A stretch of 64,000 bases of DNA from Jacaranda mimosifolia (GCA_018894105.1 CM032121.1:39030230-39094229); one strand, 5' to 3'. Positions 1 through 12,500 are shown, numbered from the stretch's first letter. Translations and numbers: made by a program. The notes: generated by a model not told the origin, from the sequence alone.

Positions 1-114
1 AATACTTTAAGTATTTATTCTTAAAAAAGATTTACCATCTTATAAGTTCTCAAAACATTTCATAAAATATAAAAATTTATAAGACATTTTAAATAAATTT
101 AACCAAACACCCTC
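1..114 (+). mobile_element. Tourist-like MITE, family M1, 3' end only
   Basis: The first 114 bases match the right half of the M1 elements at 6129-6494 and 13203-13573, with TTATAAG-type words and the end CCAAACACCCTC. The TTA at 115-117 is the expected three-base target duplication. The left part lies outside the window. Confidence 0.7.
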
Positions 115-117
115 TTA

Positions 118-1204
118 GTTAGATGTGTAAACGAGTTGATCCGAATCTAGCAAGCTAAAGCTCAAACTCAGCTCGTTAAATAAACGAAGATTCGATCGAA
201 TCTTATCGAGCTCGACTCGTCATAGGAGAAGCATAAGAGCTTGATTCGTATGAGTTTGGATAAACTTGAGCTCGTATAAATTTGAATTAGTTCGAACTCA
301 TTTAGAATCAAAATAAAATTTATAATTATAAAATTTTCATAAAAAATTGGGTGATTTCAATTTTCACGGACTGCAGCGTTTTGAAAAGCGGAGGTTACAA
401 TTTATAGATTATTTTTGGCCGCTTGCCTCCAAAACAGTGTAATTCCGGGATCAAACTTCAAAGCATCCATGACATTCTCTGGGTACCAAAATACCCTCTC
501 GAAACAAACATAATATGCTTACAACGTTGCGCGCATTTTTTCAAAATCAATTATTTGTTTTTCGGATATTTTTATACGATGCAATAACAGTTTAAATTCT
601 TTATTTTAATTAATATTTAATTTATTATTTCATTTTATATGTGCATATTAAGTGTATTAAATGTTCTTGTAGAAAAATATTTATCTGTAAGTTAAATGTA
701 TTATTCATGTATTCATAAATAAAAAATAGAAAGTAAAACACCGATCAAAATAGATAATCCCGAATGTTAATCCAAAAGGAGAAAGAAAAACATATAAGGA
801 AAAATTGTAGAAACTTGTGCTGTGATTGTTTGTGTGATTTGATCTCTTCTTCTTCTTCTTCTTTTTTTTTTTTTTTGTGAAATATGTTTTAACATAGAGG
901 TGTTGTTTGGTTGTGAAATAATTTAATGAGTGTCTTATGTCAATAAATAGTGTCGCCCCAAAAATTCAAAAATCAAAACTCACAAAACAATCTCCATATC
1001 TCAACTAAATTTCTTAAATATATCTTAAAAATAATCTCACAATCATTCACAACCTCATATCACATTACTATAATCGCTACACTTTACTTATTGTCAATCA
1101 CAACCTCATCTCTCATTCACATATCTCTCAAACACCAAAATATTTTGAGAAATTTCTAAAACACTAAAACATGAAGCCAAGCCTTACAAGCAGCTATAGT
1201 CTTA
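118..1204. other. Non-coding; degenerate GAGCTCG-rich repeat at about 121-310
   Basis: Positions 121-310 hold repeated words such as GAGCTCG and CTCGACTCG, like those at 2440-2765 and 42540-42780, typical of decayed hAT-type non-autonomous elements. The rest is AT-rich. I see no gene; the 69-codon ORF at 950-1159 has no recognisable product. Confidence 0.4.
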
Positions 1205-2070
1205 AGGATTGTTTGCTTTTATTTCAAACCCCCTTTTTCATTTTTGTCACTATTTGAAAATAGAAAACTATCAAGTTACACATATTCTCACTGAAAATAG
1301 TTTTTACTTTTACTTTTACTTTTAATTTCTCTTGAAACAATTTTATAATTTCATTACCATACCAATCAAATTCAAATTTGATTTGACAAAATGTACTTAC
1401 TACCATTTTAAAAAAAGCTACATATATCTTTGATGAGGGTTCGATTTGCTGGGTATTAGTCCAACTGCTAATTTGAATGGGACTTGACCTGACTGGTAGA
1501 TATTCTTGTTCAGGTGGGGTGAATCCTGCAATCACAGCAAACGTTAGGCTAGCCGATGAGCCCTCGGCTTAGGCCCTCTACCCTTGTGCAAGGGGTGATC
1601 AGTAATTTCCTCTCCCTGGCTCTTTCCAGATAATTGCCCTTCTAGATTTTAAGGACATGATAGTACACTGTTGAGGCGCCTGCTGTGTCAGGCGGTGAGG
1701 GGGGGTGGCATGCGCTATTAATGCGCAGGCATGCCACCCCCGTTAGTGCATTTAATGCGGTGATAGAGTATTGTACTGTCTCGATCTCTCTGGTCGACCT
1801 GACGTTGTTCCGTTCACGGGGCACAGTCAACAGAGTGGTCGATTGCGCATATGGGCCTCAGGTGCAAGATTGGGCCCGGCGCCGCGTCCCTGGGTTAGGT
1901 TGGTTTGGGCCAAGGTATTTGGACCACCCCATATCAATCTGAAAAAATAAATTTTATTAAATATAAAAAAATCTGTATTACCTAAATTTTCAACCACACA
2001 CCTATCATAATTATTATTCTCAAACAAAATATTTAAATACAGTATCATTTTTATTTTTAAAACACAGCCC
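1205..2070. mobile_element. Tourist-like MITE, family M2, split by a solo LTR
   Basis: The left part (1205-1430) and right part (1937-2070) together resemble the M2 copy at 28515-28897. TTA flanks both ends (1202-1204 and 2071-2073). The 506-bp LTR at 1431-1936 interrupts it, so this MITE is older than the LTR insertion. Confidence 0.6.
1431..1936 (-). mobile_element. Solo LTR of a Tat-type Ty3/gypsy element
   Basis: This segment aligns along its length with the LTR at 44472-45113, sharing the start TGATGAGGG, the end CCCATATCA and long GC-rich internal blocks. It lacks about 140 bp present in the other copy, including the part with the TATA box. Flanks ATCTT (1426-1430) and ATCTG (1937-1941) match at 4 of 5 bases, as expected for a degraded 5-bp target duplication. 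No internal element sequence adjoins it, so it is a solo LTR. The strand follows the pol genes of the related element. Confidence 0.75.
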
Positions 2071-2073
2071 TTA

Positions 2074-3778
2074 TAATTCGTTTAATGAATAATAGTCCAG
2101 CATTATTGCATATATGGAATTGTGGTATTGATTAATACGCAATCAATTCTAAATAATATTCTTGACAGGTGTGAAAAATTACAAATTTTATTGCACGTCC
2201 CTGTTTAAGCCGGCCAGTTGCTTTTGGATTGTTTGATGGAGTTCTAGATCACTCCAATAATCCTTGTTGTACCACTCATGAATTCTAATTTTTGCTGGAA
2301 TTTAATTAAATTCTTTTTACCTTATCTATAGTCAAGATAATCTCTTGCAATTTCATTATTAATTCCAGCCACTACCTCATTTGTGCATCACCAAATCTTT
2401 AGTTTGTTGCTTTTTGATTAATGCGTCATTTTCTAATTGATAGGAAGCTTTTTGAACTGGAGCTCGAACTTTATTTTAATTGTTCAGGAGTTCATGAACT
2501 TATTTTTAAATATTTTTATATATTAATTAAATAATTTATATATTAATAATATACTTTTTTCTAATTTGAAATATTTATTATATATAATTAAATAATAATA
2601 TATTAATAATTTAATATATATTTTATTAATAATTATAATTTAATATTTTTATTTGATTTAAAATTTTCTGGTGAGCCAAACTCGAGTTCAAACCCCTAAA
2701 AAATAGGCTCATCAAGTTCGAGCTTGTAATTTTTGTCTAGCTCTATTCATTTACGCCCTTAATTTTTATTATTCGATCAATCAATCCGATTTGGGCTTAA
2801 AAAATGAAGATGGGTTAGAATTATTAGGGGCTGTTGTGAGAATCTTTTAATATTTAAATTAGAAAAAAAATAAGTACTGAGTAATAGTACAGTAAAAATA
2901 GTATAATAAACGGAGATTGCTTGTATAACAAACTAAAAATTATTGTATTTATAATATTATTACTGAATGTGTCTTATGTGGACACGTGTCATCATCTAGT
3001 TCATTTCATTTTTTAAAATCTAACAGTCCTAACCGAATCTGGGTCAGGTCACGCGCGGACCACCATTTTTTAACTGGTCACTTCAAAGGATTTATGTTAA
3101 ATATAACATCATGAAAGGAGTTAGTACAAAAAATATTTACGTTAAATGTAACATCATCGAAGGAGTCAGTACAGAAATTTAAGGTGCACTAATGTCCGAA
3201 TGAGACTAATTTGTCCTCATATGGATACAAGAAGATGAAATTAGAACATATAGATTATAGATATAGGCGTGGAGTGGTTGTATTTATTTTTTGTTTTTAT
3301 TATTTTAGAATGTGTTTTTATTTTATTATTATTTTGCCAATAAAAATAAAAATATAATTGGATAAGAATTATAAAAATTTTGAAAAAAAGGAAGATTGAA
3401 AATAATATTTTAATATAATAATGTTAAACATTTTAATGTAATTGTATTAATTATTATTGTTTAATTGATTGTGTGCTCAATTATCTTAAAAAAATAGGAA
3501 AAAATAAGTTATTTAATAAGTTAGTGGATGATGATATGATAAAAAATTAATATTAAATTTTATATAGGTCCCATTGTCTTAGAATGATAAGAAAATTAAT
3601 ATTTAATTAGTTAGTGAATTTTAATTATTTTTAAATTAATAGGTATTATACATTTTTTATAAGTATGAAATGAAAATGAACGATGTTTTCATTGAAAATG
3701 ATACAAACAATGATTTTTTTAATTTTTGAAATAGTATAAAATGAGAAAATGATGCTCTAGAACAAAAACAATCCGATG
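2074..3778. other. Non-coding AT-rich stretch with a GAGCTCG-type repeat at 2440-2765
   Basis: At about 2440-2765 the words GAGCTCGAAC and CTCGAGTTC mark the same decayed repeat family as at 121-310. The rest is simple AT-rich sequence between the MITE and the UGT 3' end. No ORF or RNA gene is supported. Confidence 0.4.
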
Positions 3779-5200
3779 CTAAATTTCCTTTGGCTTGTGT
3801 ATCTCACTGACAAGCTGGTTCAAAGCGCGCCAAGAAGAGCCACCGTCCGCCACCGCTTTCTTGGCAGCCTCAGCTAACTCCTTCACATTCTCCCTCAACT
3901 TTTTCCCCTTTTCCCCCTCCATCAATTCCATCATCGTATTCTTCACGCTCTCCCCAGTCACAAATCCTTTCACTGTTCCATCAACCGTCTTAACCCTTAC
4001 ACCAACTTTAATCTCCTCGACCACCATTCTTGCATTAAGGTATTGGTCCGCCATCATCGGCCATGCAAGAATTGGAACTCCCGCACATATTCCCTCCATA
4101 ACTGAGTTCCACCCGCAGTGACTCAGAAACCCCTTCACAGTCTGATGTTCAAGAATTTCTCTCTGATCAACCCATTCATTGACTACGATTCCTCTTTCCT
4201 TTACCTTATCTTCAAAGCCTGGATTAATTATTTCTACTTCGTTCTTCCTTACTACCCACAGAAAGCTCACTTTTCCTGCCTCTTGCAAGCCCAGAGCTAT
4301 TTCACGTAATTGTGCTGGTGATATTTTTGCTTGAGACCCAAATGCAATGTATAAAACTGGGCAACCCCGGGCTAACTTCTGGTCAAGCCAGTGGATCCAT
4401 TTGGGCTTGTGGGCCGGCAATAGTTCCTTCTTTGGTGGTTCGACCAGGCACAAGGGCCCAACACTCCACGCTTTAGGTTGGCATTTCTGGACGGTCCAGT
4501 AGTCCGCATACAGTTGCTCAAGTTCGTGGAAGCTGTTCATCAGCAACCCATAGCTATTTTCTGTCGCCGTGTTCGATTCGATGATGAAATCCAAATGAGG
4601 ACCTCTCGGATCGGGTTTATCAAACGGGTCGTCAAAGTCATTCCTCGTAATCTTGATCCAAGGAAAGCTAGGGACCGCAAAGGGCTCGTCGGCCGACTCA
4701 TGTAATGATAGCAAGCCATTCTTAATTGTTTCCCGGCTCATAGCCATGGCGTAGTAGCTCATCCCGTAAAAGCTCAGCCGTCGGATCCCAAACTTCGATG
4801 CTGATTCTAGCGTCCAAGGGAGAAACCCATCTGAGATGACGCAGCTGACTTGTGAATGAATATTCTCAAGTGCTTCCTCGAATGAGGGCTGCATTAGTTT
4901 TACGCCATTGACAAAGGGTACGAAGAGAGACATTGACGGAAGTTTGTCTGTGCTTTCGGTTCCATGTGGGATTCCGGGTATGTTCTCAGGGAAGGGAAGA
5001 TCAACAACAGAGAAATTTTCTCCAGAAAGAGATTGAGAAATGAATGGATGGTTTGCCGCCGTGGTGAAGATGGTTATGGCCACCCGGCGGCCGAGGAGGA
5101 GGCGGGCTAGGTGGAGGAGTGGAATCGTGTGGCCTTTGGACATGAAAGGAAATAGAACTACATGAGGCTTAGACGGGGAAGAAGAAAGCTCAGGAGCCAT
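3779..5200 (-). CDS. UDP-glycosyltransferase, family 1 (UGT90A-like), apparently intact
   Basis: A 473-residue intronless ORF, the usual length for plant family-1 UGTs. These cytosolic enzymes transfer a sugar, usually glucose, from a UDP-sugar to a small acceptor. The N-terminal acceptor half has the catalytic His at residue 24 (KGHTIPLL) and its Asp partner at 124 (ISDGF). The C-terminal donor half has a complete 44-residue PSPG box at 343-386, from WVDQREIL through HCGWNS (361-366) to ADQ (384-386), with all canonical donor-contact residues. A linker near residues 240-285 joins the halves. The ATG at 5200 is the first in frame and sits directly before the conserved HVVLFPFM start. Similarity to UGT90A proteins is from memory of the family; the acceptor cannot be predicted. 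It is the best preserved of three paralogues here (others at 13759-15165 and 22945-24327). Confidence 0.93.
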   Translation of the reverse strand: MAPELSSSPSKPHVVLFPFMSKGHTIPLLHLARLLLGRRVAITIFTTAANHPFISQSLSGENFSVVDLPFPENIPGIPHGTESTDKLPSMSLFVPFVNGVKLMQPSFEEALENIHSQVSCVISDGFLPWTLESASKFGIRRLSFYGMSYYAMAMSRETIKNGLLSLHESADEPFAVPSFPWIKITRNDFDDPFDKPDPRGPHLDFIIESNTATENSYGLLMNSFHELEQLYADYWTVQKCQPKAWSVGPLCLVEPPKKELLPAHKPKWIHWLDQKLARGCPVLYIAFGSQAKISPAQLREIALGLQEAGKVSFLWVVRKNEVEIINPGFEDKVKERGIVVNEWVDQREILEHQTVKGFLSHCGWNSVMEGICAGVPILAWPMMADQYLNARMVVEEIKVGVRVKTVDGTVKGFVTGESVKNTMMELMEGEKGKKLRENVKELAEAAKKAVADGGSSWRALNQLVSEIHKPKEI

Positions 5201-5231
5201 TTTTGAGTCTTTTCCCTTTATTAATTTGGGT

Positions 5232-5241
5232 CAATATATAG
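5232..5241 (-). promoter_or_regulatory. Possible TATA box of the UGT at 3779-5200
   Basis: On the minus strand the sequence reads CTATATATTG, 32-41 bases before the ATG. If used, the leader would be only about 10 nt, so the true start site may lie elsewhere. A TATATATA run also occurs near 5280. Confidence 0.3.
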
Positions 5242-5761
5242 ACATGATGGTGTCTAAGGTCTCCGTTCGATACATTATTATATATATATATATATTTTTT
5301 TCAATAATTTATGTATTTTTTTAATTTTATTATTATTATTTCTCTTCTTCTACAATTTACTATACGCAACATAACTATTATTTTTTCAACAATATTCAAA
5401 TAAAAATTTATTTTCATCTCATTTTTACTAATTACCTTTTAAAATTTTAAAAATGATGGATACAAAAAATAAGAATAAAAATAATATCAAATGGGCCTAA
5501 ATTACCCCGACCAATTATAGACTTACAAATAGGAGTATCATCTAGATGGATGTATAATTGTATATTTCTTGGTCACGATCCATTTCGTGAATTGTGGGGT
5601 GGATGTGGAATTGAGAGGCGGTGTATGTGGACCGCAGCTGTAGTTTTCAATATAAACGTCTGAACAAGTTTAGGACTGTCGGATTTTTGCATGGGTGAAA
5701 TTTTTATTCTGTGTCTGAACGTGCTGCGTGGATTTTTAATATTATTTGCGACTGAAATTTA
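5242..5761. other. Intergenic upstream region of the first UGT
   Basis: AT-rich sequence with a (TA)n run near 5280 and an unremarkable GC-richer patch at about 5570-5720. No gene is seen. Confidence 0.35.
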
Positions 5762-6125
5762 GACGGTATTCGGGTAAATTTATATAAAAGATATTATAAA
5801 ATATTTTTGATGTTTATAAGATGTTAGATTTTATTTTTGCAATAAGTTATTAAATGATTTGGTTAAAACAACTTATAAGATATTAATAATGACAATTTTG
5901 TAATTGAAATGATTGAAATCAAATGAGTTTGTTAAGATTTTGAAAATAAATTGATATCTCTTTACTTTTTGCACAAAAACTTATAAAATCCTAAAATTTC
6001 ATTTTAAGTCTTATAAACTCGTTTTTTTTAAAAAAATTATCAAATATTTTGTAAATTTTATAAGTTTTTAATTAAATATTTTGTGAAATTTTTTTAGGAG
6101 CTCATAAACTTGCTCAAATATCCTT
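5762..6125 (-). mobile_element. Tourist-like MITE, family M1, reverse copy
   Basis: It aligns in reverse with 6129-6494. TTA is present at 5759-5761 and 6126-6128, and the second TTA is shared with the next copy. The two lie as direct neighbours in opposite orientations. Confidence 0.65.
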
Positions 6126-6128
6126 TTA

Positions 6129-6494
6129 GAAGGTGTTTGGGCAAGCTTATAAGCTCATTAAAATATCATATAAGATGGTAAAAAACGTTTGGTAATTTTT
6201 GTCAAAAAACACTTATAAGTTTCTAAAATAAGATGTTAAGAGTTTATAAGTTCTTTTTAAAAAAGTAAGGAATTCCTAATTTATTTTTAAGATTTCAACA
6301 AACTCTCTTAATTTTACTCATATTAATTACAAAATTGTCATTATTAGCATCTTATAAATTTCAAAATCTTGTTTTATTCAAATAATTTAACAACTATATT
6401 TTAAAAAAGATCTAATAAATTATAAGCTCCAAAAATATTTTATAAAATATAGTAGCTCATAAGACCTGTTAAATAAATTTAGCCAATTAGCCCC
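6129..6494 (+). mobile_element. Tourist-like MITE, family M1
   Basis: A 366-bp element starting GAAGGTGTTTGGG and ending CCAATTAGCCCC, flanked by TTA at 6126-6128 and 6495-6497. Size, GGTGTTTGG-type ends and three-base TTA duplication fit PIF/Harbinger-derived Tourist MITEs. It has no coding capacity. Confidence 0.75.
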
Positions 6495-7210
6495 TTAATT
6501 CAGGTGACGGTCTTCTTTTCTTAGACTTTGAGGATGTTTGGGTGAGCTTATAAGCTCTTTAAAACATCTTATGAGATGTTTAAGAGTTTATAAGTTGATA
6601 AAAAATATTTGGTAAATTTTTTTTAAAAAAAACTTATAAGATCCTAAAATAAAATGTTAGAAGTTTATAAGCTCTTTTAAAAAATATAAGAAGATCCTAA
6701 CTTATTTTTAAAATGTTAACAAGCTCCTTTATTTTTAATTATTTTAATTACACAATTGTCATTATTAACATCTTATAAGCTCTAAAATCTCATTTTATCC
6801 AAACACTTCAACAACTTATTTTAAAAATAAAATCTAACATTTTATAAGTTTAAAAATATATTATAAAATATAAAAACTTATAAAATATTTAAAATAAATT
6901 TAGCCAAACGCCCACTTTATTTATAAACAGCCACTGAATTGGAAATGAAAACAATATAGTTAATTCTGGAAATTAGACAAGCATTGTGGTACCCGTAGGT
7001 AGGCAGTCAAAGGTGCTGGGACAAGGGTACGGGCAAAGACGAGGACTCGGGGAGGTCCGGCTGAGAAAGTTTTACGTGGTAAAACGCTAAATAAACGGGA
7101 TAAGCACGTGCACCTTCCAAAACTTGTCCTAAGATCGTTGGCTATTAATTGTCAGGTGGGCAATTTGTTTTTTCGATCATTGTACAAATTTGGCCATCTA
7201 TTCTCAAAAA
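6438..7210 (+). repeat. Left copy of a duplicated intergenic segment
   Basis: It matches 8062-8870, sharing among others GTGGTACCCGTAGGTA and GGGGAGGTCCGGCT. This copy carries the M1 MITE at 6530-6915 that the right copy lacks, and lacks the M2 MITE that the right copy carries. No ORF is conserved between the copies. Confidence 0.75.
6530..6915 (+). mobile_element. Tourist-like MITE, family M1, with an empty site at 8154-8169
   Basis: It starts GAGGATGTTTGG and ends CCAAACGCCCAC, flanked by TTT at 6527-6529 and 6916-6918. The duplicated segment on the right reads straight through this position (GACTTTGTTTATAAAC), which proves the insertion boundaries. Confidence 0.8.
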
Positions 7211-8061
7211 GTTACTGTAGCATGTACGGTGAGCATCGATCAATTTAGTAAAATTTATCAATTGAATCGATCGATTAATTTACCAAATTACAAAGAAATT
7301 TATAATTATTTATCTCACCAAAAATTTTGATTAATTCATTTGGTTTATTGGAATAATTAATAAAAAAAATTCGATTTGATTGGGTTAATTCACTGATTGA
7401 CCCTATTTTTGGGGCATCGAGGGCTTGTCTAGTTGCGTTGTAGTAGTTAAGAGTTTCCATATACAATGGAATAAGTCCAAAATGTGCCTTAATTTTATTT
7501 GTCATTGTATTGAAATATATTATTGATGACAGCGTATAACTAAAATCATAAATCTTGAAATTAGTTAAGCAATCAAAACACAATGTTTGCATTATAAATT
7601 GTAGATGTATGTGCAGGACCACAAACCTGCAGATGAAGTACAATTATTGTGAAGTCAAATATTGAAGAGGCCGAATGCAATTTGCCAACTATTTCTCGTC
7701 TTTATATTATATTTACAATGATTTGAGTAAAATGAGCCAGTGCTCACGGCTTGCACATATAGATATACAAAAAACACACACACACATAGATATAAAGATA
7801 GATACAACAGACACAACCTGATTTAAATTTTATATTCTATTTTCTATTTCATCTCATATTCCAATTCATGAATATATGACATTTATATTAAATATTTTTT
7901 TATAAAAATAATTGATTAATAATCAAAAACGCTTGACAAATTACAAGAAATTGGAATAAGAGACGGAATAGAGGATCCAAAGTGGACACAGTCACCCCTC
8001 TCCAACATTTGAGTTAAGTACATTTCAATTCGCTGAAGGCGAATATATATTAATTGGATTG
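7211..8061. other. Spacer between duplicated segments; no gene
   Basis: AT-rich sequence with a short (CA)n run near 7770. A dispersed repeat at about 7815-7945 recurs near 21370, 29066 and 30110. The 122-codon minus ORF at 7275-7643 is low-complexity and matches no family I know. Confidence 0.4.
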
Positions 8062-8870
8062 CTTAAATATTTTATAAGATATAATAACTCATAAGACCTG
8101 TTAAATAAGTTTGGCCAAATAGTCCCTTAATTCAGGCGACGGTCTTTTTTTCTTGGACTTTGTTTATAAACAACAGCTGAACTGAAAACGAAAGCAATAT
8201 ATTTAATTCTGGAAATTAGACAAGTATTGTGGTACCCGTAGGTAAGCAGCCAAAGGTGCAGGGATGAAGACAAGGACTGGGGGAGGTCCGGCTTAGAAAG
8301 TTATACGTGGTAAAACGCTAACAGGGTGTTTGTTTTTATTTTCAAGTCCCCTTTTTATTTTTGCGCGACAATGAAAATTAAAAACGAATATTTTTTCATA
8401 ATTTTTTTAAAAAAAAGTAAATATTTTCTTTTCAAAATTTCTTTCTAAATCTACCATATCATTTTATTATACATCAATTAAATTTAAATTTAATTTGATA
8501 TAAAATTATCCACTATTATTTTTAAATTAGTAAAATATACATATATTTAAAAAATAAATTTTTTTAAACATAAAAAATATAAATTAACTTATTTTTCAAT
8601 CCTACAACATATTATAATCATTACTTTCTAATATTTCATCAAATACATCTTAATTTCTATTTTCATTTTATAATTAATTTTTTAATTTTTAAAAAAGCTG
8701 AAAATGAAAATGGCATTTGAAAATAAAACCAAACAGCGCGTAAGCAAACTGGATAAGCACATGCACCTTCTAGAGAATTGTCCGAAGATCGTTGGCTATT
8801 AATTGCCACGTCGACAATTTGTTTTCTCAGTCATTGTAATAATTTTGCTGTCTATGCCCGAAGAGGTAAG
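8062..8870 (+). repeat. Right copy of the duplicated intergenic segment
   Basis: The counterpart of 6438-7210. It begins within the end of an M1 MITE, so the duplication happened after that MITE inserted. It is interrupted by the M2 MITE at 8322-8740. Confidence 0.75.
8322..8740 (+). mobile_element. Tourist-like MITE, family M2, with an empty site in the left copy
   Basis: A 419-bp element starting CAGGGTGTTTG and ending AACAGCGCG, flanked by TAA at 8319-8321 and 8741-8743. The left copy near 7090 reads AAAACGCTAAATAAAC with no insertion. Confidence 0.8.
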
Positions 8871-9507
8871 TAGAGCTTTCGTTTTCAGAATGTTTAATTA
8901 TTGAGGAAGTGTCTGGTTATACTTCCCAGAACAATTTTATTTTGAAAAACATAATTAAATATAATTTTTTTTAAATATTAAAATAATTTTTTAAATACGT
9001 TTTTCAATTATTTATTATTCTCAAAACTTTCTCATTATTCAATTTATGCATACATACATATAATATAGATTACATTATTATTCTTACAATAAAAAATTAT
9101 TCAATTTTATTTTCACAGTTAAAAACTCAATAAAAAGTATTGATTTGAATGGTACAGTAAAAAATATATTCCCCTCAAATATAAACAAATATACTAAAAC
9201 TCTCAAAAATTAATTTTTAACTATTCCCCAAAACCTATAATGCACGGATACACTATAAAATCACTCAGTGCAATGTCGAACACCGACACGTTCTTGATAT
9301 GTGTCGGACACGACAATAAAATATCCAAAAATTAAAGTAAAAAAGATAAAATCTGACACTGTGTTGGACACGATGAGGCTTTTTTTTATTAAACTTTATG
9401 AAATTTAATGGCTAATAAATAATATAAAAACTTTTTAAATGGCAAATGAAAGTAGTAAAAAATTTCACTATAATCATAATATCATAATAAATTTGGATGA
9501 TTAGATA
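8871..9507. other. Non-coding; degenerate M3-like MITE at about 8908-9240
   Basis: The part from GTGTCTGGTTATAC to CCCCAAAACC resembles a decayed reverse M3 element. After it come short repeats of the type GTGTCGGACACG (9270-9380). No gene is seen. Confidence 0.35.
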
Positions 9508-12500
9508 CACTACAAAAAATAAAAAATTTATAAAAAATAGTAAGTGATAATTGAAAATTTGGCACTAATATTATATAAATATATATAAAATAATTTTTTT
9601 TCGTTTTATCACCAATAATTTATTTTTACGTGTTGAATAGTGACAAAAATTGTATTTAAGCGAGCACTAATTCTAATGGATGGCAAATCTTTAATGATAA
9701 GCATAAATCTTTTCAAATGCATTAATTTTTACATTATTACTTATTTTTTTATGACTAATATTAGTTTTTTCATGTTAAAAATTTCCATTATATAATTTAC
9801 ATGAAGTTTAATACTTATTGTTATAAAGGGGATTCATTATTTATTTAAAATTAAAATATGTTTATTTAATGTTACTGTTGATTTATATATTTTATAATAC
9901 ATGCATTAATATGATTAATAAATACTTATATATATAGAATTATATATATTATGATAACCATGTTGATACTATGTCGTATCCTAAAAATTTAAAATTTAAT
10001 GTGTCGTTGTATCCATATTGTGTTAGTTAAGATTTGATTCATGTATTTAGTTAACACATATGATTTGTGTATTAGTTAAACTCAAATAACAAATTGTTTA
10101 TTAGAATATATTTTGACTTAACACAAATAATAATTTATGTATTAGTTAAAATTTGAGTTAAATTTTATATTCCTATTAAATGTTGTTATAGTTATGTTTT
10201 TATGTGAATTGAAAATTTTGCTAGAATTTTGATTGGGTAAAACTTTATGTTAGTTTATATTAAATTATATTAAATTTGTAAGTTTTAATTTAGTTATGTA
10301 ATTATGATTTAGGAATAAATATATGCACTTGTAACATGTATCTAATAATATATGCTATCTCAACTGTAGTGGATACTTTTTGGTGAGTGTTGAGTTTTGT
10401 GGAGCACCTAAAGGTAAGCTTGCATATCTTTTTTGATTATATATATATATATATATATTTGTAGAATGTATTAGAAATGTTTAGAATTGATAGAATTAGG
10501 AAGGAGGACACGATGGGATGTTGGGAGAAGGGGTGGAGCCATCTCATTTGCGGCTGATTGGTTTTTGATTACTTGTATGACGATGATGGGTATAAGGAAG
10601 AGTGTTTATGTATCATTATATGTTTATGAATATTATTAATTATTCAGGGGTATTTTTTTCTCATTATTTTATGTAATATGTATTAGTTATGATTTAATAT
10701 TGAATTATGTGTTAGATTTATGTATTAGATTATGCATTTATATTGAATTATGTATTAGATTTACATTTTATGAATTATATATTTGATTAGGATTTGAGAT
10801 ATATGTTGGACTTATTTTAAATTATATATTGGTTTGTGATGAGATATATGCTTGATTATATTGAATTATATGTTAGATTTATATGTATTAAGATTATGCA
10901 TTTATATTGAATTATATGTTAGATGTGCTTAGATTTATATTTTTTGAGTAATATGTACGATTAGGATTTGAGTTATATGTTTGATTTGTATTAAATTATA
11001 TGTTGGTTTATAATGAAATGTATGTTTGGTTATATATTGAATAATGTGTTAGATTTATATGTGTTAAATTGTGCATTTACATTGAATTATGTGTTAGATT
11101 TTGTTAAATTTATATTTTCTAAATACTATTTTTGATTAGGATTTGAGTTATATGTTGGACTTATATTAAATTATTTGTTGGATGTATGTTTAATTATATT
11201 GAATTATATATCGGATTTATATGTGTTTAGATTATGTATTTATATTGAATTATATGTTAGATGTTGTTAGATTTATATTTTTTGAGTTATATATACAATT
11301 AGGATTTGAATTATATGTTTGATTTATATTAAATTATATGTTGGTTAATAATTATATGTATGTTTGGTTATATTGAATAATATATTAGATTTATATTTTG
11401 TGAAATATATTTGATTAGGATTTGAATTATATGTTGGATTTATATTAAATTATATTTTGGTTTATGATGAGATGCATGTTTGATTATATTGAATTATATA
11501 TTAGATTTATATTTGTTAAGATTATGCATTTACATTGAATTATATGTTTGATTTTGTTAGATTTATATTTTGTGAAATATATTTGATTAGGATTTGAGTT
11601 ATATGTTGGCCTTATATGAATTATATGTTAGTTTATGTTGGATGTATGTTTGATTATATTAAATTATGTATTAGATTTATATGTATTCAAATTATGCATT
11701 TATATTGAATTTGTGTTAGATTTTGTTAGATTTATATCTTGTTAATTATATGTGTGGTTAAGAATTGAGTTATATGTTGGGCTTATATTAAATTATATGT
11801 TGATTTATTATGAGATTTTTGTTTGGTTATATTGAATAATGTGTTAGATTTACATCTATTAGATTATGCATTTATATTGAATTATTTGTTAGATTTTGTT
11901 AGATTTATATTTTGTGAATTGTATGTTTGATTAAGATTTGAATTTATATTTTATGAATTATGTGCTCGATTATGATTTGGTTATGTATTGAATTTATATA
12001 TTGATTTATTATGTTGAATTGTCTATTAGTTTAGTTTATGTTTCTATTTTTCATTATTGTGATTTTGTTTTTGTTTTAGTATTGCAGGCTTGGATATCTC
12101 ATGGCATTTAAATTTAGTATAAGTCTTGTAAGATAATTGTTTTGGCATTATTTTATAAATTTTATATTTTAGTTAGGGCTTGATTTATATATTGGACAAT
12201 TTTATATTATTGGGCTTGATTTTTATTGTGATATAAAATTATTGTGATTTTATATAAAATAATATTTAAATATTAGTGTATGGGATGATTAGTATGTAAT
12301 GCAAAGAATTATTGATATTGAGTAATTGTAGGTTTTAATTTGATAGGATCTATATATATTTTTTCAAAAAAAAACTTTTTAAATTTTTTATTTTAATTAT
12401 TATTTTTGATGGATTTTTCCGTCGCAAAATTTGCAACAGAAAAATCCGTCATAGAATTTTGCAACCACAAGTTTGCGACGGATTTTTTCTGTTGCAAAAG

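Noticed and set aside
3795..4705. Plus-strand ORFs inside the first UGT
   Set aside because: They are the reverse frames of a convincing minus-strand gene.
7275..7643. 122-codon minus ORF
   Set aside because: Composition follows the AT-rich DNA, no motif, no homologue known to me, and no promoter or neighbours supporting it.
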